NCBI RefSeq assembly: GCF_030504645.1
Contig: NZ_JAUKWQ010000003.1
Location: forward strand, 496,001 to 560,000
Length of the DNA: 64,000 nucleotides
Origin: Rhizobium oryzicola
Lineage (GTDB): Bacteria > Pseudomonadota > Alphaproteobacteria > Rhizobiales > Rhizobiaceae
Reading direction: 5' to 3'
A model generated the notes under the pieces. It did not search any database. It was not told the DNA's origin and worked only from the letters and a program-made list of their open reading frames with translations. Shown here in pieces: positions 46,303 to 56,075 of this stretch. Position numbers and translations under genes: made by a program. Each line of letters begins with the position of its first letter. The first letter of the stretch is position 1.

Positions 46303-48081
46303 TCAACCGGCGCGAACCAGCGGGATATCCCGCTCCAGATCATAGCGCGTCAACCAATCGAGCAACTCACGGCCAGGCATGGGCTTTGCCAACCAATAGC
46401 CCTGCAATTCGTCGCAGCCTTGCGCTTGCAGAACATCGCGGAGCTCAACACTCTCCACGCCCTCAGCCACGACCTGGTAACCGAGACTATGAGCAAGATC
46501 GATCATCGAACGGACAAGGACCTGCTCGCGCTCGCCCTTGATCATGGGCTTGATGAAACAACGATCAATCTTGACCACATCAGCCGGAAGTTTCTGCATA
46601 TAAGCAAGGCTGCTATAGCCGGTGCCAAAATCGTCGATTGCAAGACGAATACCGGCCTGCGTCAGGCGGTGTAGAAGATCGAGCGCGCGCTCCGTTTCCT
46701 TCATCATCGCAGTCTCAGTTAGTTCGAACTCGATCTGGCCCGCTTCGACGCCGAATTTTCGAAGGAGCAGGAAGAGACGATCAAAGAGATCAGGCTCCTG
46801 CAGGTTGAACGCCGAAAGATTGATTGAAAGCCGCAGGCGAATACCAAGCCTGTTCCACTGATGAAGATGTCGGACTGCGTGTTCAATGACCCAGGCAGTC
46901 AAGTGGCGGGCATAGCAGGAGGCTTCAACAATGGGAATGAACTCGGCTGGCGAAATAGCTCCAAGCGTTGGATGCGTCCATCGCAACAGCGCCTCTGCAC
47001 TCTCGATTTCGCCGGTCACGAACGTCATGCGGGGCTGAAATACCAACGAAAGCTGTTCGTGTGACTCGAGCGCTGCAGGAAAATCTTCCAGAATCTGGAA
47101 ATGTCTCTGGTGACGACGATGTGCCGCGGCACAAAAGATCGCAACACCAGTGTCCGTCTCCCGCGCGTCCTGAACAGCGCTTTGCAGGCAGCGCAGCACA
47201 TCTTCAGGCGCCGTTTCGCCCGGAACGAAGCGCATGACGCCGATGGCAGGTGTCATCGTCATGCGAAAATCGGGCTGCTGTTGCAGATTTTGGAGCGCGT
47301 TGCGCACCTCCGTTACATACGCAGCCGTATCACTCGCGAATGGAGCGAAGAAAACAAACTGGGTCGGACCGATGTGATACGCCATGCCATGAGGGCCGAC
47401 GTGATCTGCCAGAATGGCTGTCACACGCTTGATTACTCGATCCAAATAGCCGGCTCCGACAACACGCGATACCCGATCGAACTGCGCGGTCTGCGCCAGG
47501 TCAAGAAGGCCGGCAATCCTCGGAGTATGGTCGCCTTGCGCCAAATCGGTCAGATCATTGATCATCTGGATACGGTTCGGAAGACCGCTTGTGACTTCAA
47601 TGCGACCAACAGCATGCTGCAGCTCAACCTGATCCATGACCATGGCTGCGAGATCGGCAAGCGTTGCCATTTCCTGTTCGGTGACTTGGCGCGGTTCTGT
47701 CCCCAGAACACAAAGGGCGCCGATGCCGTGACCATCCGGCGTCAGAAGCGGTGCACCAGCATAAAAGCGAATACCGGATTTACCGAGTACGCTGTCGCAA
47801 TAGAATTCATCACGCACGAAGTCCCGGATAACGAGATTTCTGCCGGTTTCGGCCACTTCAGCACAGGGCGCACGTTCGCGGGGAATCTGGTTATGGGTGA
47901 CACCAACTTTCGATTTGAACCATTGGCGATCGTGATCCGTCAGTGAAACCGCGGCTATTGGCAGGTTGAAGAATTGCGCGACCAACCGCGTGATCCGGTC
48001 AAAGCTCTCGCTGGGGATTGTATCGAGCAGGCGCAGATTGCGTAGACTGTTCAGGCGGGCAGTTTCGTCATGGCGGATCAT
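46303..48081 (-). CDS. GAF-degenerate GGDEF-EAL protein, probable c-di-GMP phosphodiesterase
   Basis: A cytoplasmic 592-residue protein. A GAF domain (about 15-160) is followed by a GGDEF-like domain whose signature is lost (HIGPTQFVFF at the active-site strand), so it cannot make c-di-GMP. The EAL domain (about 325-580) is intact: EALLRW, NLSAFNLQ, ELTETAMM, DDFGTGYSSL, KIDRCFIK, AEGVES. It should hydrolyse c-di-GMP under control of a small ligand or redox signal at the GAF domain. ATG 48081 has GAGG upstream; the in-frame extension to 48228 looks non-coding. Confidence 0.9.
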   Translation of the reverse strand: MIRHDETARLNSLRNLRLLDTIPSESFDRITRLVAQFFNLPIAAVSLTDHDRQWFKSKVGVTHNQIPRERAPCAEVAETGRNLVIRDFVRDEFYCDSVLGKSGIRFYAGAPLLTPDGHGIGALCVLGTEPRQVTEQEMATLADLAAMVMDQVELQHAVGRIEVTSGLPNRIQMINDLTDLAQGDHTPRIAGLLDLAQTAQFDRVSRVVGAGYLDRVIKRVTAILADHVGPHGMAYHIGPTQFVFFAPFASDTAAYVTEVRNALQNLQQQPDFRMTMTPAIGVMRFVPGETAPEDVLRCLQSAVQDARETDTGVAIFCAAAHRRHQRHFQILEDFPAALESHEQLSLVFQPRMTFVTGEIESAEALLRWTHPTLGAISPAEFIPIVEASCYARHLTAWVIEHAVRHLHQWNRLGIRLRLSINLSAFNLQEPDLFDRLFLLLRKFGVEAGQIEFELTETAMMKETERALDLLHRLTQAGIRLAIDDFGTGYSSLAYMQKLPADVVKIDRCFIKPMIKGEREQVLVRSMIDLAHSLGYQVVAEGVESVELRDVLQAQGCDELQGYWLAKPMPGRELLDWLTRYDLERDIPLVRAG

Positions 48082-48521
48082 CGATAGCCTCGCTGGAGCC
48101 CGCGCGCAGCGAGCCGCGGAAATAAGTTCGAGTATGAGCTCATCAGGAAAAAAGGAGGCATCAACAATGCCTTCCCCGCGGTTCCCCCCCGGCATCATGC
48201 CGCGCAACGCTATGGAGCTTGCCGTCAATATGGCGCACCCTTCTCAGGAACCAATGAAGGAAGATGACAAAGCATTCGAATATTAGGAACATCATTAACA
48301 AGATGCATCAAGAATGCTGATGGGTAGAGATTCCAACAACCAGTCACGCTACGGGAGACAACCCTCATGAAAGCATTGCGATGAAGCGATGATGGCGAAA
48401 AGTTTAACTGAGTATTGCCGGTCGTTGCACTAGGATCGTGCCAAGGAATCATGAACCACGACCAGACCCGCGTGCAAAACTGCGGCGAACGGTTTGCTCA
48501 GGCGACAAGGCTGAATATTGC
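48082..48521. other. 440-base intergenic region
   Basis: Divergent spacer between the EAL protein and the anchor/2Fe-2S gene. Apart from the small candidate frame at 48167-48286 I see no repeat, tRNA or strong dyad. The right half is AT-richer and presumably contains both promoters. Confidence 0.5.
48167..48286 (+). CDS. Candidate 39-residue small protein
   Basis: A short frame (MPSPRFPPGIMPRNAMELAV... ending KAFEY) with an excellent AAGGAGG ribosome site 8 bases before its ATG. No signal or membrane segment and no recognised family. It lies antisense to a doubtful N-terminal extension of the EAL gene. The ribosome site is the only support. Confidence 0.3.
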   Translation: MPSPRFPPGIMPRNAMELAVNMAHPSQEPMKEDDKAFEY

Positions 48522-49691
48522 ATGTCACAAGGGGTTGCCCTTCAACGCCCACGTTCCACCCCCTTCAACCGCGGCAGGTTGAAGCGCCTCCTGTTTCGGC
48601 TGCGGCTGATCTCGGGATTGATATTGATCGTCTACGTCGCCATGCATCTGACGAACCTGGCGATCGGCCTGCATTCTCTCCACGCCATGGAAGAGGCTCG
48701 CCATGTTCTTCTGTTTCCTTGGATGAGTTGGCCTGGCACCGCGCTCCTGATGAGCGCAGCTTTGATCCATGCTATTCTGGGGCTGGTGACTGTTTCCCTG
48801 AGGCGTAGCCTGACACTTAGCCGCACTGATTGGGTGCAGATGTGCCTTGGTCTCATCACGCCGCCGCTTCTGCTGAATCACGTCGCAGTCGCAGGCATTC
48901 TGCATCACATCGATCCTGACTTTCGACCGGACTATACCTTCCTGCTATCCGTCTACTGGAACATGGCGCCGAAGTCCGCGCTACAACAGGTCCTTGTCGT
49001 CGTTGTCGTGTGGATCCACGGCTCTATTGGCCTTTACAACTGGCTTATCCTAAAGCCTGTCTGGCGGCGCATCGGCGCGTTCGTCACACCGCTCCTTTTT
49101 TTCGTCCCCATTCTCGGTCTCCTAGGTTTCGTACGCGGCGGAAAGGAAGCGCTGGCGAGGCTGGCAGCCGACGGGCAGTGGCAGGACCGGATGCGACAAT
49201 CGCTTGACATGATGACTGCGGCCAAGCCGACGCTCGAGCTAGTTCAGAGCGCCATCCTCCTGATCTACGGAGCCTTAGCCCTGGTTGCGTGCGGCGTCCT
49301 CATCTGGCGTATACTGGAGCGGCAACGGATGCGCGTCACCGCCACCTATGAGACGGGGCAAACAGTTTCGGCGCGTCCGGCTCTTTCGCTGCTTGAAATC
49401 AGCCTGCTCAATAACGTGCCGCACGCCAACATCTGCAGCGGGCGCGGCCGATGCGGCACCTGTCTGGTGGCAGTGATGTCGGATGCCTCCGGGCTGACGG
49501 CCATATCAGAAACGGAAGCACAAACGCTAAAACGCATTCACGCGACACCTGGCCAAAGACTGGCCTGTCAGGCACGCCTGATAAAGGGCTCAGTCAAAAT
49601 TTCGAGGCTCTTCCCTTTTCACGTCGATGCAGCGTTCATGCGCGACCCACATGGTCCTGGAGAGACGCTTTCTGCGGAGCAACGCCCATGA
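48522..49691 (+). CDS. Membrane diheme-b-type anchor with C-terminal 2Fe-2S ferredoxin domain
   Basis: A 389-residue protein. About six transmembrane helices (residues about 20-290) contain several membrane-facing histidines (YVAMHLTNLAIGLH, SAALIHAILGL, LLLNHVAVAGILHH, VVVWIHGSIGLYNW), as in succinate-dehydrogenase-like haem b anchors and the redox-sensing anchor of the rhizobial adenylate cyclase CyaC. A plant-type 2Fe-2S domain follows (C-x5-C-x2-C in CSGRGRCGTC and a final Cys in RLACQ). In cyclase relatives a class III catalytic domain would come next; here the protein ends. The 3' end overlaps the MscS gene as ATGA. ATG 48522 is preferred to a GTG at 48438. Possible role: membrane redox sensor or electron carrier. 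Confidence 0.8.
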   Translation: MSQGVALQRPRSTPFNRGRLKRLLFRLRLISGLILIVYVAMHLTNLAIGLHSLHAMEEARHVLLFPWMSWPGTALLMSAALIHAILGLVTVSLRRSLTLSRTDWVQMCLGLITPPLLLNHVAVAGILHHIDPDFRPDYTFLLSVYWNMAPKSALQQVLVVVVVWIHGSIGLYNWLILKPVWRRIGAFVTPLLFFVPILGLLGFVRGGKEALARLAADGQWQDRMRQSLDMMTAAKPTLELVQSAILLIYGALALVACGVLIWRILERQRMRVTATYETGQTVSARPALSLLEISLLNNVPHANICSGRGRCGTCLVAVMSDASGLTAISETEAQTLKRIHATPGQRLACQARLIKGSVKISRLFPFHVDAAFMRDPHGPGETLSAEQRP

Positions 49692-51781
49692 TCCGTCCAT
49701 TGGCACGTTCCATCGGAATGATCGGCTTAGCGGCGATGACGGCCAACTGTGTGATGTTTGCCAACGCTGCCTTGGCGCAGCAGGCAGCACCGCAATCTCA
49801 TTCAGAAGGGCGCTTGCTGATACATGCGCTGCACAGTGCAAATTATCGGCTGGGGCAATTGGGAACCGCGCTGGTGAATGCGCCAGCCGAATTTGCCACC
49901 GTCTGGCAAAATGCTTCACAGGCAAGCGCAAGCACGGATGGCATCGTCACGCTGACCTATTGGTTGATCGTGATGCTGATCGGTTGCGGCCTGGAATGGT
50001 ATTATTGGACCTATGCTGCTTCCAGCATGCGGGTCATCGACGAAACACTCATCCAGTCAGCAGCTCAGGCATTTCGACTTGCTCTCCGGCGTTTTGTGCT
50101 GCTTGCCGCAGGCCTCATCCTCTTCACCGTTTCCATTTCCGGCAGCCTGACATTCTTCGAATGGCCTGCAGGTTATGAAAACGCAGTCTTTACAAGCCTT
50201 CTCCTTATTCTCAGCCTTCGCGTTACTTGGCTGCTGGCAGACACCGTTTTGGCGCCGGGACGCGGGCGATTTCGGTTGATCGACGTGGAGCCTCGCTGCG
50301 CCGCACTCTGGGTCGCAACTGTCGTTGCTGTTGGCATGCTGCTTGCCATTTCCACCATTGTCGGTCCGGTGCTCGAACAAGCGCAAGCGCCAGATGCTGC
50401 GGAAGCCTTGCATATCCTGACCGCCTCGTTGGGTGCGATCCTTGTTCTTGCGGCCGTCCTGCGTCATCAATACGTCATTGCAACGGGTGATGAGACCGAG
50501 CACCGAAAACCACCAAAGTTTCCCGTCGAGCTGCTTCTGCCGCTGATGATTGCCGCCGTTTTTGGCCTTTGGCTCGTTGCTGGCTCGCTGGCCTCCACCT
50601 TGCTGGCAAGTGTTTTCATCGTATCCATCATTCAATGGCACTTGCGCCGCGTAATCTTCTTTTTCTGGAGCGAGCGGGACTTCACCCGCAGCCCTGGAGG
50701 TGTGACGCTTCACGAAGATGTCTCCGCTATTGCGAGCCGCCTTGCTCCCTCTGTCGCACTCTCGGTCGCGCGTTACGGCGTCTGCGTGGTCGGCATTGCC
50801 GCTGCCCTTTTGGCGGTCGGCGTTCCAATCAGCGAAGTCGAAAACAGCCAGAACGCCGTCACGCGCTTCGTCGTGCATCTCTTCGGCGTTACGGGGCTTG
50901 CCCTCGTCACCCACGTCGCATGGGTGGCGGTGCGTGTGCCGATCGACCAGCGTATCAGGGAGCTTGGCCCGAGCGATACACACGGACGACCCAACCCGAA
51001 TGCGCGCCTCATGACCCTTCTTCCCATGCTGCGGATGGCGGCGGGTGTTGTGTTCGGTCTGATGCTGGTGCTTTCAGCACTCTGGACATTCGGCGTCGAT
51101 GTCACTCCGCTTCTTGCCGGTGCGGGCGTGTTCGGTCTGGCGCTCGGCTTCGGTGCGCAGGCGCTCGTGCGGGACATCATTTCCGGCATATTCTATCTGG
51201 CGGAAGATGTATTTCGCGTGGGGGAATATATCGAAAGTGGCAACAACACCAAGGGCACCGTAGAGCGGATTACACTTCGTACGGTGGCGCTGCGCCATCA
51301 GAATGGGCCCCTGCACTTCGTTCCTTATGGATCGCTTGGCAGCGTTCGGAACAATTCGCGTGACTGGTCGATCGACAAATTCAACATCCCACTTCCCGTT
51401 TATGTCGATAGCGAGACGGTTCGCAAGATCATCAAGAAGGTGGGAGAGTCGATGATGGAAGATCCGGAAATCAGCAAATTGATGCTGGAGCCCTTAAAGG
51501 CCAAGCTCTACCGCATTGATCCCGGTGTCAAAATCTTCCGCTGCAAGTTTCGCTCAGCACCAGGTAACCAGTTCGAAATTCGCACGGAGGCCTATCGCCG
51601 CATCGAACAGTCATTGAAGGATGCAGGGATTCCGTTTGCGGCGGGAACACAGGTTCTCATCAATGAAGCGACAGGGCTGCCACAACTTGCTGCGCCTCAG
51701 CGAACTGCCATCGCCACACAATCGGCTCCCTCAGAACCTCAGGCGCCGCCCATGCAACAACCGCAAGCGCAATTATCGTGA
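49688..51781 (+). CDS. Large MscS-family mechanosensitive ion channel
   Basis: A 697-residue channel. A signal-like N-terminus (cleavage near ANAALAQQ) precedes several extra helices and the MscS core. The pore helix is PLLAGAGVFGLALGFGAQAL (about 475-494), followed by VRDIISGIFYLAEDVFRVGEYI and the cytoplasmic beta and alpha/beta domains; the C-terminal tail is Pro/Gln rich. Such large MscS proteins open under membrane tension or act as signalling channels. Translational coupling to the diheme/2Fe-2S protein suggests joint function, perhaps redox-gated ion flow (inference). Confidence 0.9.
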   Translation: MIRPLARSIGMIGLAAMTANCVMFANAALAQQAAPQSHSEGRLLIHALHSANYRLGQLGTALVNAPAEFATVWQNASQASASTDGIVTLTYWLIVMLIGCGLEWYYWTYAASSMRVIDETLIQSAAQAFRLALRRFVLLAAGLILFTVSISGSLTFFEWPAGYENAVFTSLLLILSLRVTWLLADTVLAPGRGRFRLIDVEPRCAALWVATVVAVGMLLAISTIVGPVLEQAQAPDAAEALHILTASLGAILVLAAVLRHQYVIATGDETEHRKPPKFPVELLLPLMIAAVFGLWLVAGSLASTLLASVFIVSIIQWHLRRVIFFFWSERDFTRSPGGVTLHEDVSAIASRLAPSVALSVARYGVCVVGIAAALLAVGVPISEVENSQNAVTRFVVHLFGVTGLALVTHVAWVAVRVPIDQRIRELGPSDTHGRPNPNARLMTLLPMLRMAAGVVFGLMLVLSALWTFGVDVTPLLAGAGVFGLALGFGAQALVRDIISGIFYLAEDVFRVGEYIESGNNTKGTVERITLRTVALRHQNGPLHFVPYGSLGSVRNNSRDWSIDKFNIPLPVYVDSETVRKIIKKVGESMMEDPEISKLMLEPLKAKLYRIDPGVKIFRCKFRSAPGNQFEIRTEAYRRIEQSLKDAGIPFAAGTQVLINEATGLPQLAAPQRTAIATQSAPSEPQAPPMQQPQAQLS

Positions 51782-52915
51782 GCCCGCCATGGCTGCACCC
51801 GCCAGCCTGAATGGGCTTGCAAGCGTCGTTCCCACACCATTGAGGACGAAAGCCCCGGCCTGCTGAAGGCTCGTCGCACTTGCGGTTTTGTCTCGCTCCA
51901 TAAGCTTCGGCATCATGGCTGCGAGTTCCGTAAACCGGTTGTGACGGAAGTCATCGTCAGTTTTGAGCGCGGAGATATCCACGACCTGCACATTCGCCTT
52001 GCGGGCAGCTTCCGCAACCTGCGGGTGATCAACATCGAGCGCGCCCAGCCGGTTATGCTCCCCTGCGATAAACCGGGATACCGCAAGTGCCTTGTCATCC
52101 TTTGAGACCAGAAGCGTCATCGGCGGATTGAGCGGCCCGATCACCTCCAACTGCGAGCGAAATACATCGACGTCAATATCCGGCGCGGCCAGCACCACTT
52201 TCATACGCTTGAAAACATCATCACGATGCATCAGGCGAAGCTGGCGCAAACTTTCCGCAGTCAACCAGCCCCCCATACTATGGCCGAGAACGATGGTGTT
52301 CCCCAAATTTGGGTTTCGGCCGAGCATGGTCAAAACGTCGACGAGGCCGTCACGAGAAATGGTGACCCCATCCTTGTCTGCAACGTAGCCGCCGATGCTC
52401 GCCTCCGACGGCCAGGAAAACAAGATGACGCTTCCCCTGCCACCGGCATCGGCATGCATCTGCGCCAACCGGTAAAGCGCCTCCTGGAAATTATTGTTGA
52501 AGCCGTGCACGAAGACCCCGACATTCGGTTTGGCGCCGTTTTGCCGGGAAGCAACCGCCCGTTCAAAAGCCGGCCGATCGAGCGGGCGATAACTGACTGT
52601 CACGAAGGAAGTCTTAGGGTCGCGCGCCGCCGTCGGCCATTCGATAGCTCCGGGTTTGTGGTTTGGCGGCACAGAGATCTGGTATTCCGCATAATGGGTC
52701 TGCAGCGACCGTTCGGATGTGAAGGCGCCCGGATTCGCACTCGACGGCATGCGGGTTGTCGCGACATAGATTGTCTGAACCTTGCCACCCGCCGCACTGA
52801 CCTTTGCAGGTGCCGTTGGTTTCAGCACATCAGGACCTGGCCGACCAGCACAGCCAATCAACATGCATAAGAGCACGAGCATCAAACAATGCATCGCTGG
52901 CGGTAGGTTTTTCAT
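51773..52915 (-). CDS. Lipoprotein alpha/beta hydrolase (DUF900 family)
   Basis: A 380-residue esterase-like protein with a lipoprotein leader (lipobox LIGC, Cys22). It should be anchored in the membrane on the periplasmic side. The DUF900 hydrolase fold shows GVFVHGFNNNFQEALYRLAQ, nucleophile Ser in VLGHSMGGWL, and APDIDVDVF; the catalytic His is probably in the region near GALDVDHPQV. Substrate unknown. ATG 52915 is chosen since it starts the lipoprotein signal; a GTG at 52939 would precede it. Its end overlaps the end of the MscS gene by 9 bases (convergent). Confidence 0.87.
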   Translation of the reverse strand: MKNLPPAMHCLMLVLLCMLIGCAGRPGPDVLKPTAPAKVSAAGGKVQTIYVATTRMPSSANPGAFTSERSLQTHYAEYQISVPPNHKPGAIEWPTAARDPKTSFVTVSYRPLDRPAFERAVASRQNGAKPNVGVFVHGFNNNFQEALYRLAQMHADAGGRGSVILFSWPSEASIGGYVADKDGVTISRDGLVDVLTMLGRNPNLGNTIVLGHSMGGWLTAESLRQLRLMHRDDVFKRMKVVLAAPDIDVDVFRSQLEVIGPLNPPMTLLVSKDDKALAVSRFIAGEHNRLGALDVDHPQVAEAARKANVQVVDISALKTDDDFRHNRFTELAAMMPKLMERDKTASATSLQQAGAFVLNGVGTTLASPFRLAGAAMAGSR

Positions 52916-52964
52916 TGGGCTCAAGATCAACAAAACCACGGGCTCCGGCTTGTCTCAACAAGTA

Positions 52965-52987
52965 GGCCCGGCCGTAGCAGCCGGGCC
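52965..52987 (-). terminator. Hairpin terminator of the RND efflux operon
   Basis: Perfect 8-base arms GGCCCGGC and GCCGGGCC with a 7-base loop, 11 bases past the RND pump stop on the minus strand. T-rich bases (TACTTGTTG) follow; A-rich bases precede, so it may act in both directions. Confidence 0.65.
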
Positions 52988-52997
52988 ATTTTATTAA

Positions 52998-55900
52998 TCA
53001 GGCTGTAACGTCATGCGGGTTTGGCGGCCGGGGGGAAGTATCCCGGGGGATGCGGAACCATGCCGCATAAAGCGCCGGCAAAAACAGCAGCGTCAGAACA
53101 GTGCCGACAACGATACCGCCCATCATAGCGTAAGCCATCGGGCCCCAGAAGATCTCACGCGAGATGGGGATCAGAGCCAACGTGGCCGCTGCCGCGGTCA
53201 ACATGATGGGACGCATTCGATGTTCAGTCGCCTCAATGATGGCGTGCCAAGCCGGCATTCCGTCTTTCCTGAGGTCCTCAATCTGGACCACGAGAATGAC
53301 CGAGTTTCGGATGAGAATGCCGATCAACGCGAGGACGCCAAGGATGGCAACAAAGCCCAACGGAGCATTGCTCAGGAGCAGCGCGGCCACCACACCGATA
53401 AGGGCCAGAGGCGCCACCGCGAAAACGAGGAACAGGCGGCTGAAACTCTGGAGCTGGATCATGAGGATTGTCGCCATGACAAACAGCATTAGAGGTGCAA
53501 CGGCGGCAATCGGACCTTGCGACTTCGCGCTCTCCTCGACAGCACCGCCAACGACGACATCGTAGCCAACCGGCAGCTTCGCCTTGAACTCATCGATCTT
53601 CGGCTGAAGTTCTGTGACAATTGTCGCCGGCTGCGTGGCCCCCAGGACTGCGGCCTTGATTGTAATCGTTGGTGTGCGTGAACGACGCCAGATCGTCGGC
53701 TGCTCAAGCTCATACCGCAGATTGGCAACGGCCGAGAGTGGCACTGACTTGCCGTTGCTCCCGCTGAGCGGAAGATCCTGCAATGTTTCAATGGAGCCAC
53801 GCTCGGCATCCGATGCGCGGCCGATGACATTGACGAGATAGATATCGTCTCGCACCTGCGTTGCCGTCGCACCCTTGACGACGCTGTTCAACGCCGTCGC
53901 GATATCTTCCGAGGAAACGCCGAGCTGTCGCGCCTTGTCTTGAAGCACGTCAACCTTCACGACACGCGACGGCTCGTTCCAATCCAGCACCATGTTCGAA
54001 AGGCGCGGATCAGTCGCGACAATAACGGAAAGCTCTTGTGCATACTGTCTGACCTGCTGGATATCGGGACCGCTGATGCGGTACTGAACCGGCTTGCCCA
54101 CCGGAGGACCAAGCTCAAGCAGCTTAATGAAGGCATCCGTTCCCGGAAACGTCTTGGTGAGATAGGCCTGCAGGTCGGCGCGCAAGCGGTCCCGGACTTC
54201 AAGGCTCTTCGAAACAATGACGATCTGGCCAAAAGTCGCGTCCGGCGTCTGCACATCGAAGGATAGCAGGAAGCGCGGCGCACCCTGGCCTACATACGTC
54301 GACCAATGATCGATGTCCGGGTTCTTTGCGAGCACTTCCTTTTCGAACTGCGCCATCTGCCGGTTGGTTTCGGCGATGGAGCTGTTGTGAGGCAGGTTCC
54401 AGTCAACGACCAGTTCCGGACGGTCCGAGCTTGGGAAGAACTGTTGCTGCACAAAGCCCATGCCGGCAACCGAGCCTGCGAATACGCCGATGGTGATAAT
54501 GATGGTCACCCACCGGAAGCGCATCGCCACATTCAGAAGACCGGAGAAGCTCTTGGCAAACCAACCCTTGTGCTCGGAGTGCTTTTTCATGGACTTCGGC
54601 AGCAGGGTCACGCCGAGAAGCGGCGTGAAAAGGACAGCAACGATCCACGAAACAATGAGGGATACGGCAATTACGACAAACAGTGTGAAGGTGAATTCAC
54701 CTGCAGCGCTGCTGTTGAGTCCAACGGGAATAAAGCCCGCGACCGTGACCAGCGTTCCCGTCAGCATCGGGAACGCTGTCGATGTATAGACATAGGTTGC
54801 GGCTTTTCGCAGGCTATCACCCAATTCCAGGCGTGCAACCATCATCTCGACGGCGATCATGGCGTCATCGACAAGGAGACCGAGCGCAATGATCAGGGCA
54901 CCAAGCGAAATTCGCTGAAGCGAAATACCCGAATACTCCATCACCACAAATGTGATCGCAAGAACAAGCGGTATGGAGATCGCAACGACCAGACCCGCAC
55001 GCATGCCGAGGCTGATGAAACTGATAGCAAGAACGATGGCGATCGCTTCGAAAAGGGCCTTGGTGAAACCTGAGACCGCCTCTTCAACCACCTTGGGCTG
55101 GTCGGATACCCGATGAATGTCCACCCCAATCGGAAGCTCGCCTTGGATGCGCTCTATCTGCGCTTCCAGCGCCTCCCCGAAATGGAGAAGGTTCGCGCCC
55201 GTCTTCATACCGATGGCAAGACCGATGGCCGGCTGTCCGTTGAAGCGGAAAAGGGCGCTGGGCGGATCAACGTAGCCACGCCTGATTGTAGCGATATCCG
55301 TCAGCGGAAAGAAGCGGTCGTTGACGCGTAGATTGATCGCGCGAAGACTTTCCTCGGAGGTGAATGCGCCACCAACGCGGAGCGCGATGCGTTCCGGCCC
55401 AGCATCGATGACGCCGGACTGCGTCACCGCATTTTGCGCCCTTAGCGTTGAAATGATGGTCTGGCTGTCGAGCCCGAGAGCCGCGATTTTGCGGGTGGAA
55501 AACTCAAGATAGATGGCCTCGTCTTGCGCGCCGATCACGTCGACCTTACCAGCGTTCGCAACCGTCAGGATCTTCGATCGCGCATTTTCAACGAGATCAC
55601 GGAGCTGCCGCTGCGTGAGCCCGTCGCTCGTAAATGCGTAGATATTCCCGAACACGTCGCCGAACCGGTCGTTATAGAACGGCCCCACGACGCCGGAGGG
55701 GAAGTTACCCTGGATATCGGAAATCATGTTACGCACGCGCGTCCAGATAGCCGGCACATCCTTGGCCTTGGTCGTATCGAGAAGCTGCACGAAAATTGTC
55801 GTCGTGCCAGCAAGCGTCACGCTCTTTGTGTAATCAAGCGAGTCGAGTTCTTCGAGCTTCTTCTCGATGCGGTCCGTGACCTGGCGCGTCACTTCCTCGG

Positions 55901-56075
55901 CGGATGCCCCAGGCCACTGTGCCTGGATGAGCATGGTCTTGATGGTGAAGTTCGGATCTTCTTCTCGGCCGAGTTCGATATAGGAAAGCACGCCGACGAA
56001 GACGAAGACGAGCATGAAATACCAGACGAGCGAGCGATGCTCCAAAGCCCAGTCAGAAAGGTTGAAGGACTTCAC
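52998..56075 (-). CDS. RND-family efflux pump inner-membrane subunit
   Basis: A 1025-residue proton-driven exporter with 12 helices and two large periplasmic loops, as in AcrB-type pumps. The N-terminal helix is followed by ELGREEDPNFTIKTMLIQ, and the proton-relay Asp pair is in LGLLVDDAMIAVEMM (about 405). The second half repeats the fold. Start overlaps the end of the membrane fusion gene by 4 bases. The set lacks an outer-membrane channel gene, so a shared TolC-like protein must complete it. Substrates (drugs, plant phenolics, detergents) cannot be deduced. Confidence 0.93.
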   Translation of the reverse strand: MKSFNLSDWALEHRSLVWYFMLVFVFVGVLSYIELGREEDPNFTIKTMLIQAQWPGASAEEVTRQVTDRIEKKLEELDSLDYTKSVTLAGTTTIFVQLLDTTKAKDVPAIWTRVRNMISDIQGNFPSGVVGPFYNDRFGDVFGNIYAFTSDGLTQRQLRDLVENARSKILTVANAGKVDVIGAQDEAIYLEFSTRKIAALGLDSQTIISTLRAQNAVTQSGVIDAGPERIALRVGGAFTSEESLRAINLRVNDRFFPLTDIATIRRGYVDPPSALFRFNGQPAIGLAIGMKTGANLLHFGEALEAQIERIQGELPIGVDIHRVSDQPKVVEEAVSGFTKALFEAIAIVLAISFISLGMRAGLVVAISIPLVLAITFVVMEYSGISLQRISLGALIIALGLLVDDAMIAVEMMVARLELGDSLRKAATYVYTSTAFPMLTGTLVTVAGFIPVGLNSSAAGEFTFTLFVVIAVSLIVSWIVAVLFTPLLGVTLLPKSMKKHSEHKGWFAKSFSGLLNVAMRFRWVTIIITIGVFAGSVAGMGFVQQQFFPSSDRPELVVDWNLPHNSSIAETNRQMAQFEKEVLAKNPDIDHWSTYVGQGAPRFLLSFDVQTPDATFGQIVIVSKSLEVRDRLRADLQAYLTKTFPGTDAFIKLLELGPPVGKPVQYRISGPDIQQVRQYAQELSVIVATDPRLSNMVLDWNEPSRVVKVDVLQDKARQLGVSSEDIATALNSVVKGATATQVRDDIYLVNVIGRASDAERGSIETLQDLPLSGSNGKSVPLSAVANLRYELEQPTIWRRSRTPTITIKAAVLGATQPATIVTELQPKIDEFKAKLPVGYDVVVGGAVEESAKSQGPIAAVAPLMLFVMATILMIQLQSFSRLFLVFAVAPLALIGVVAALLLSNAPLGFVAILGVLALIGILIRNSVILVVQIEDLRKDGMPAWHAIIEATEHRMRPIMLTAAAATLALIPISREIFWGPMAYAMMGGIVVGTVLTLLFLPALYAAWFRIPRDTSPRPPNPHDVTA

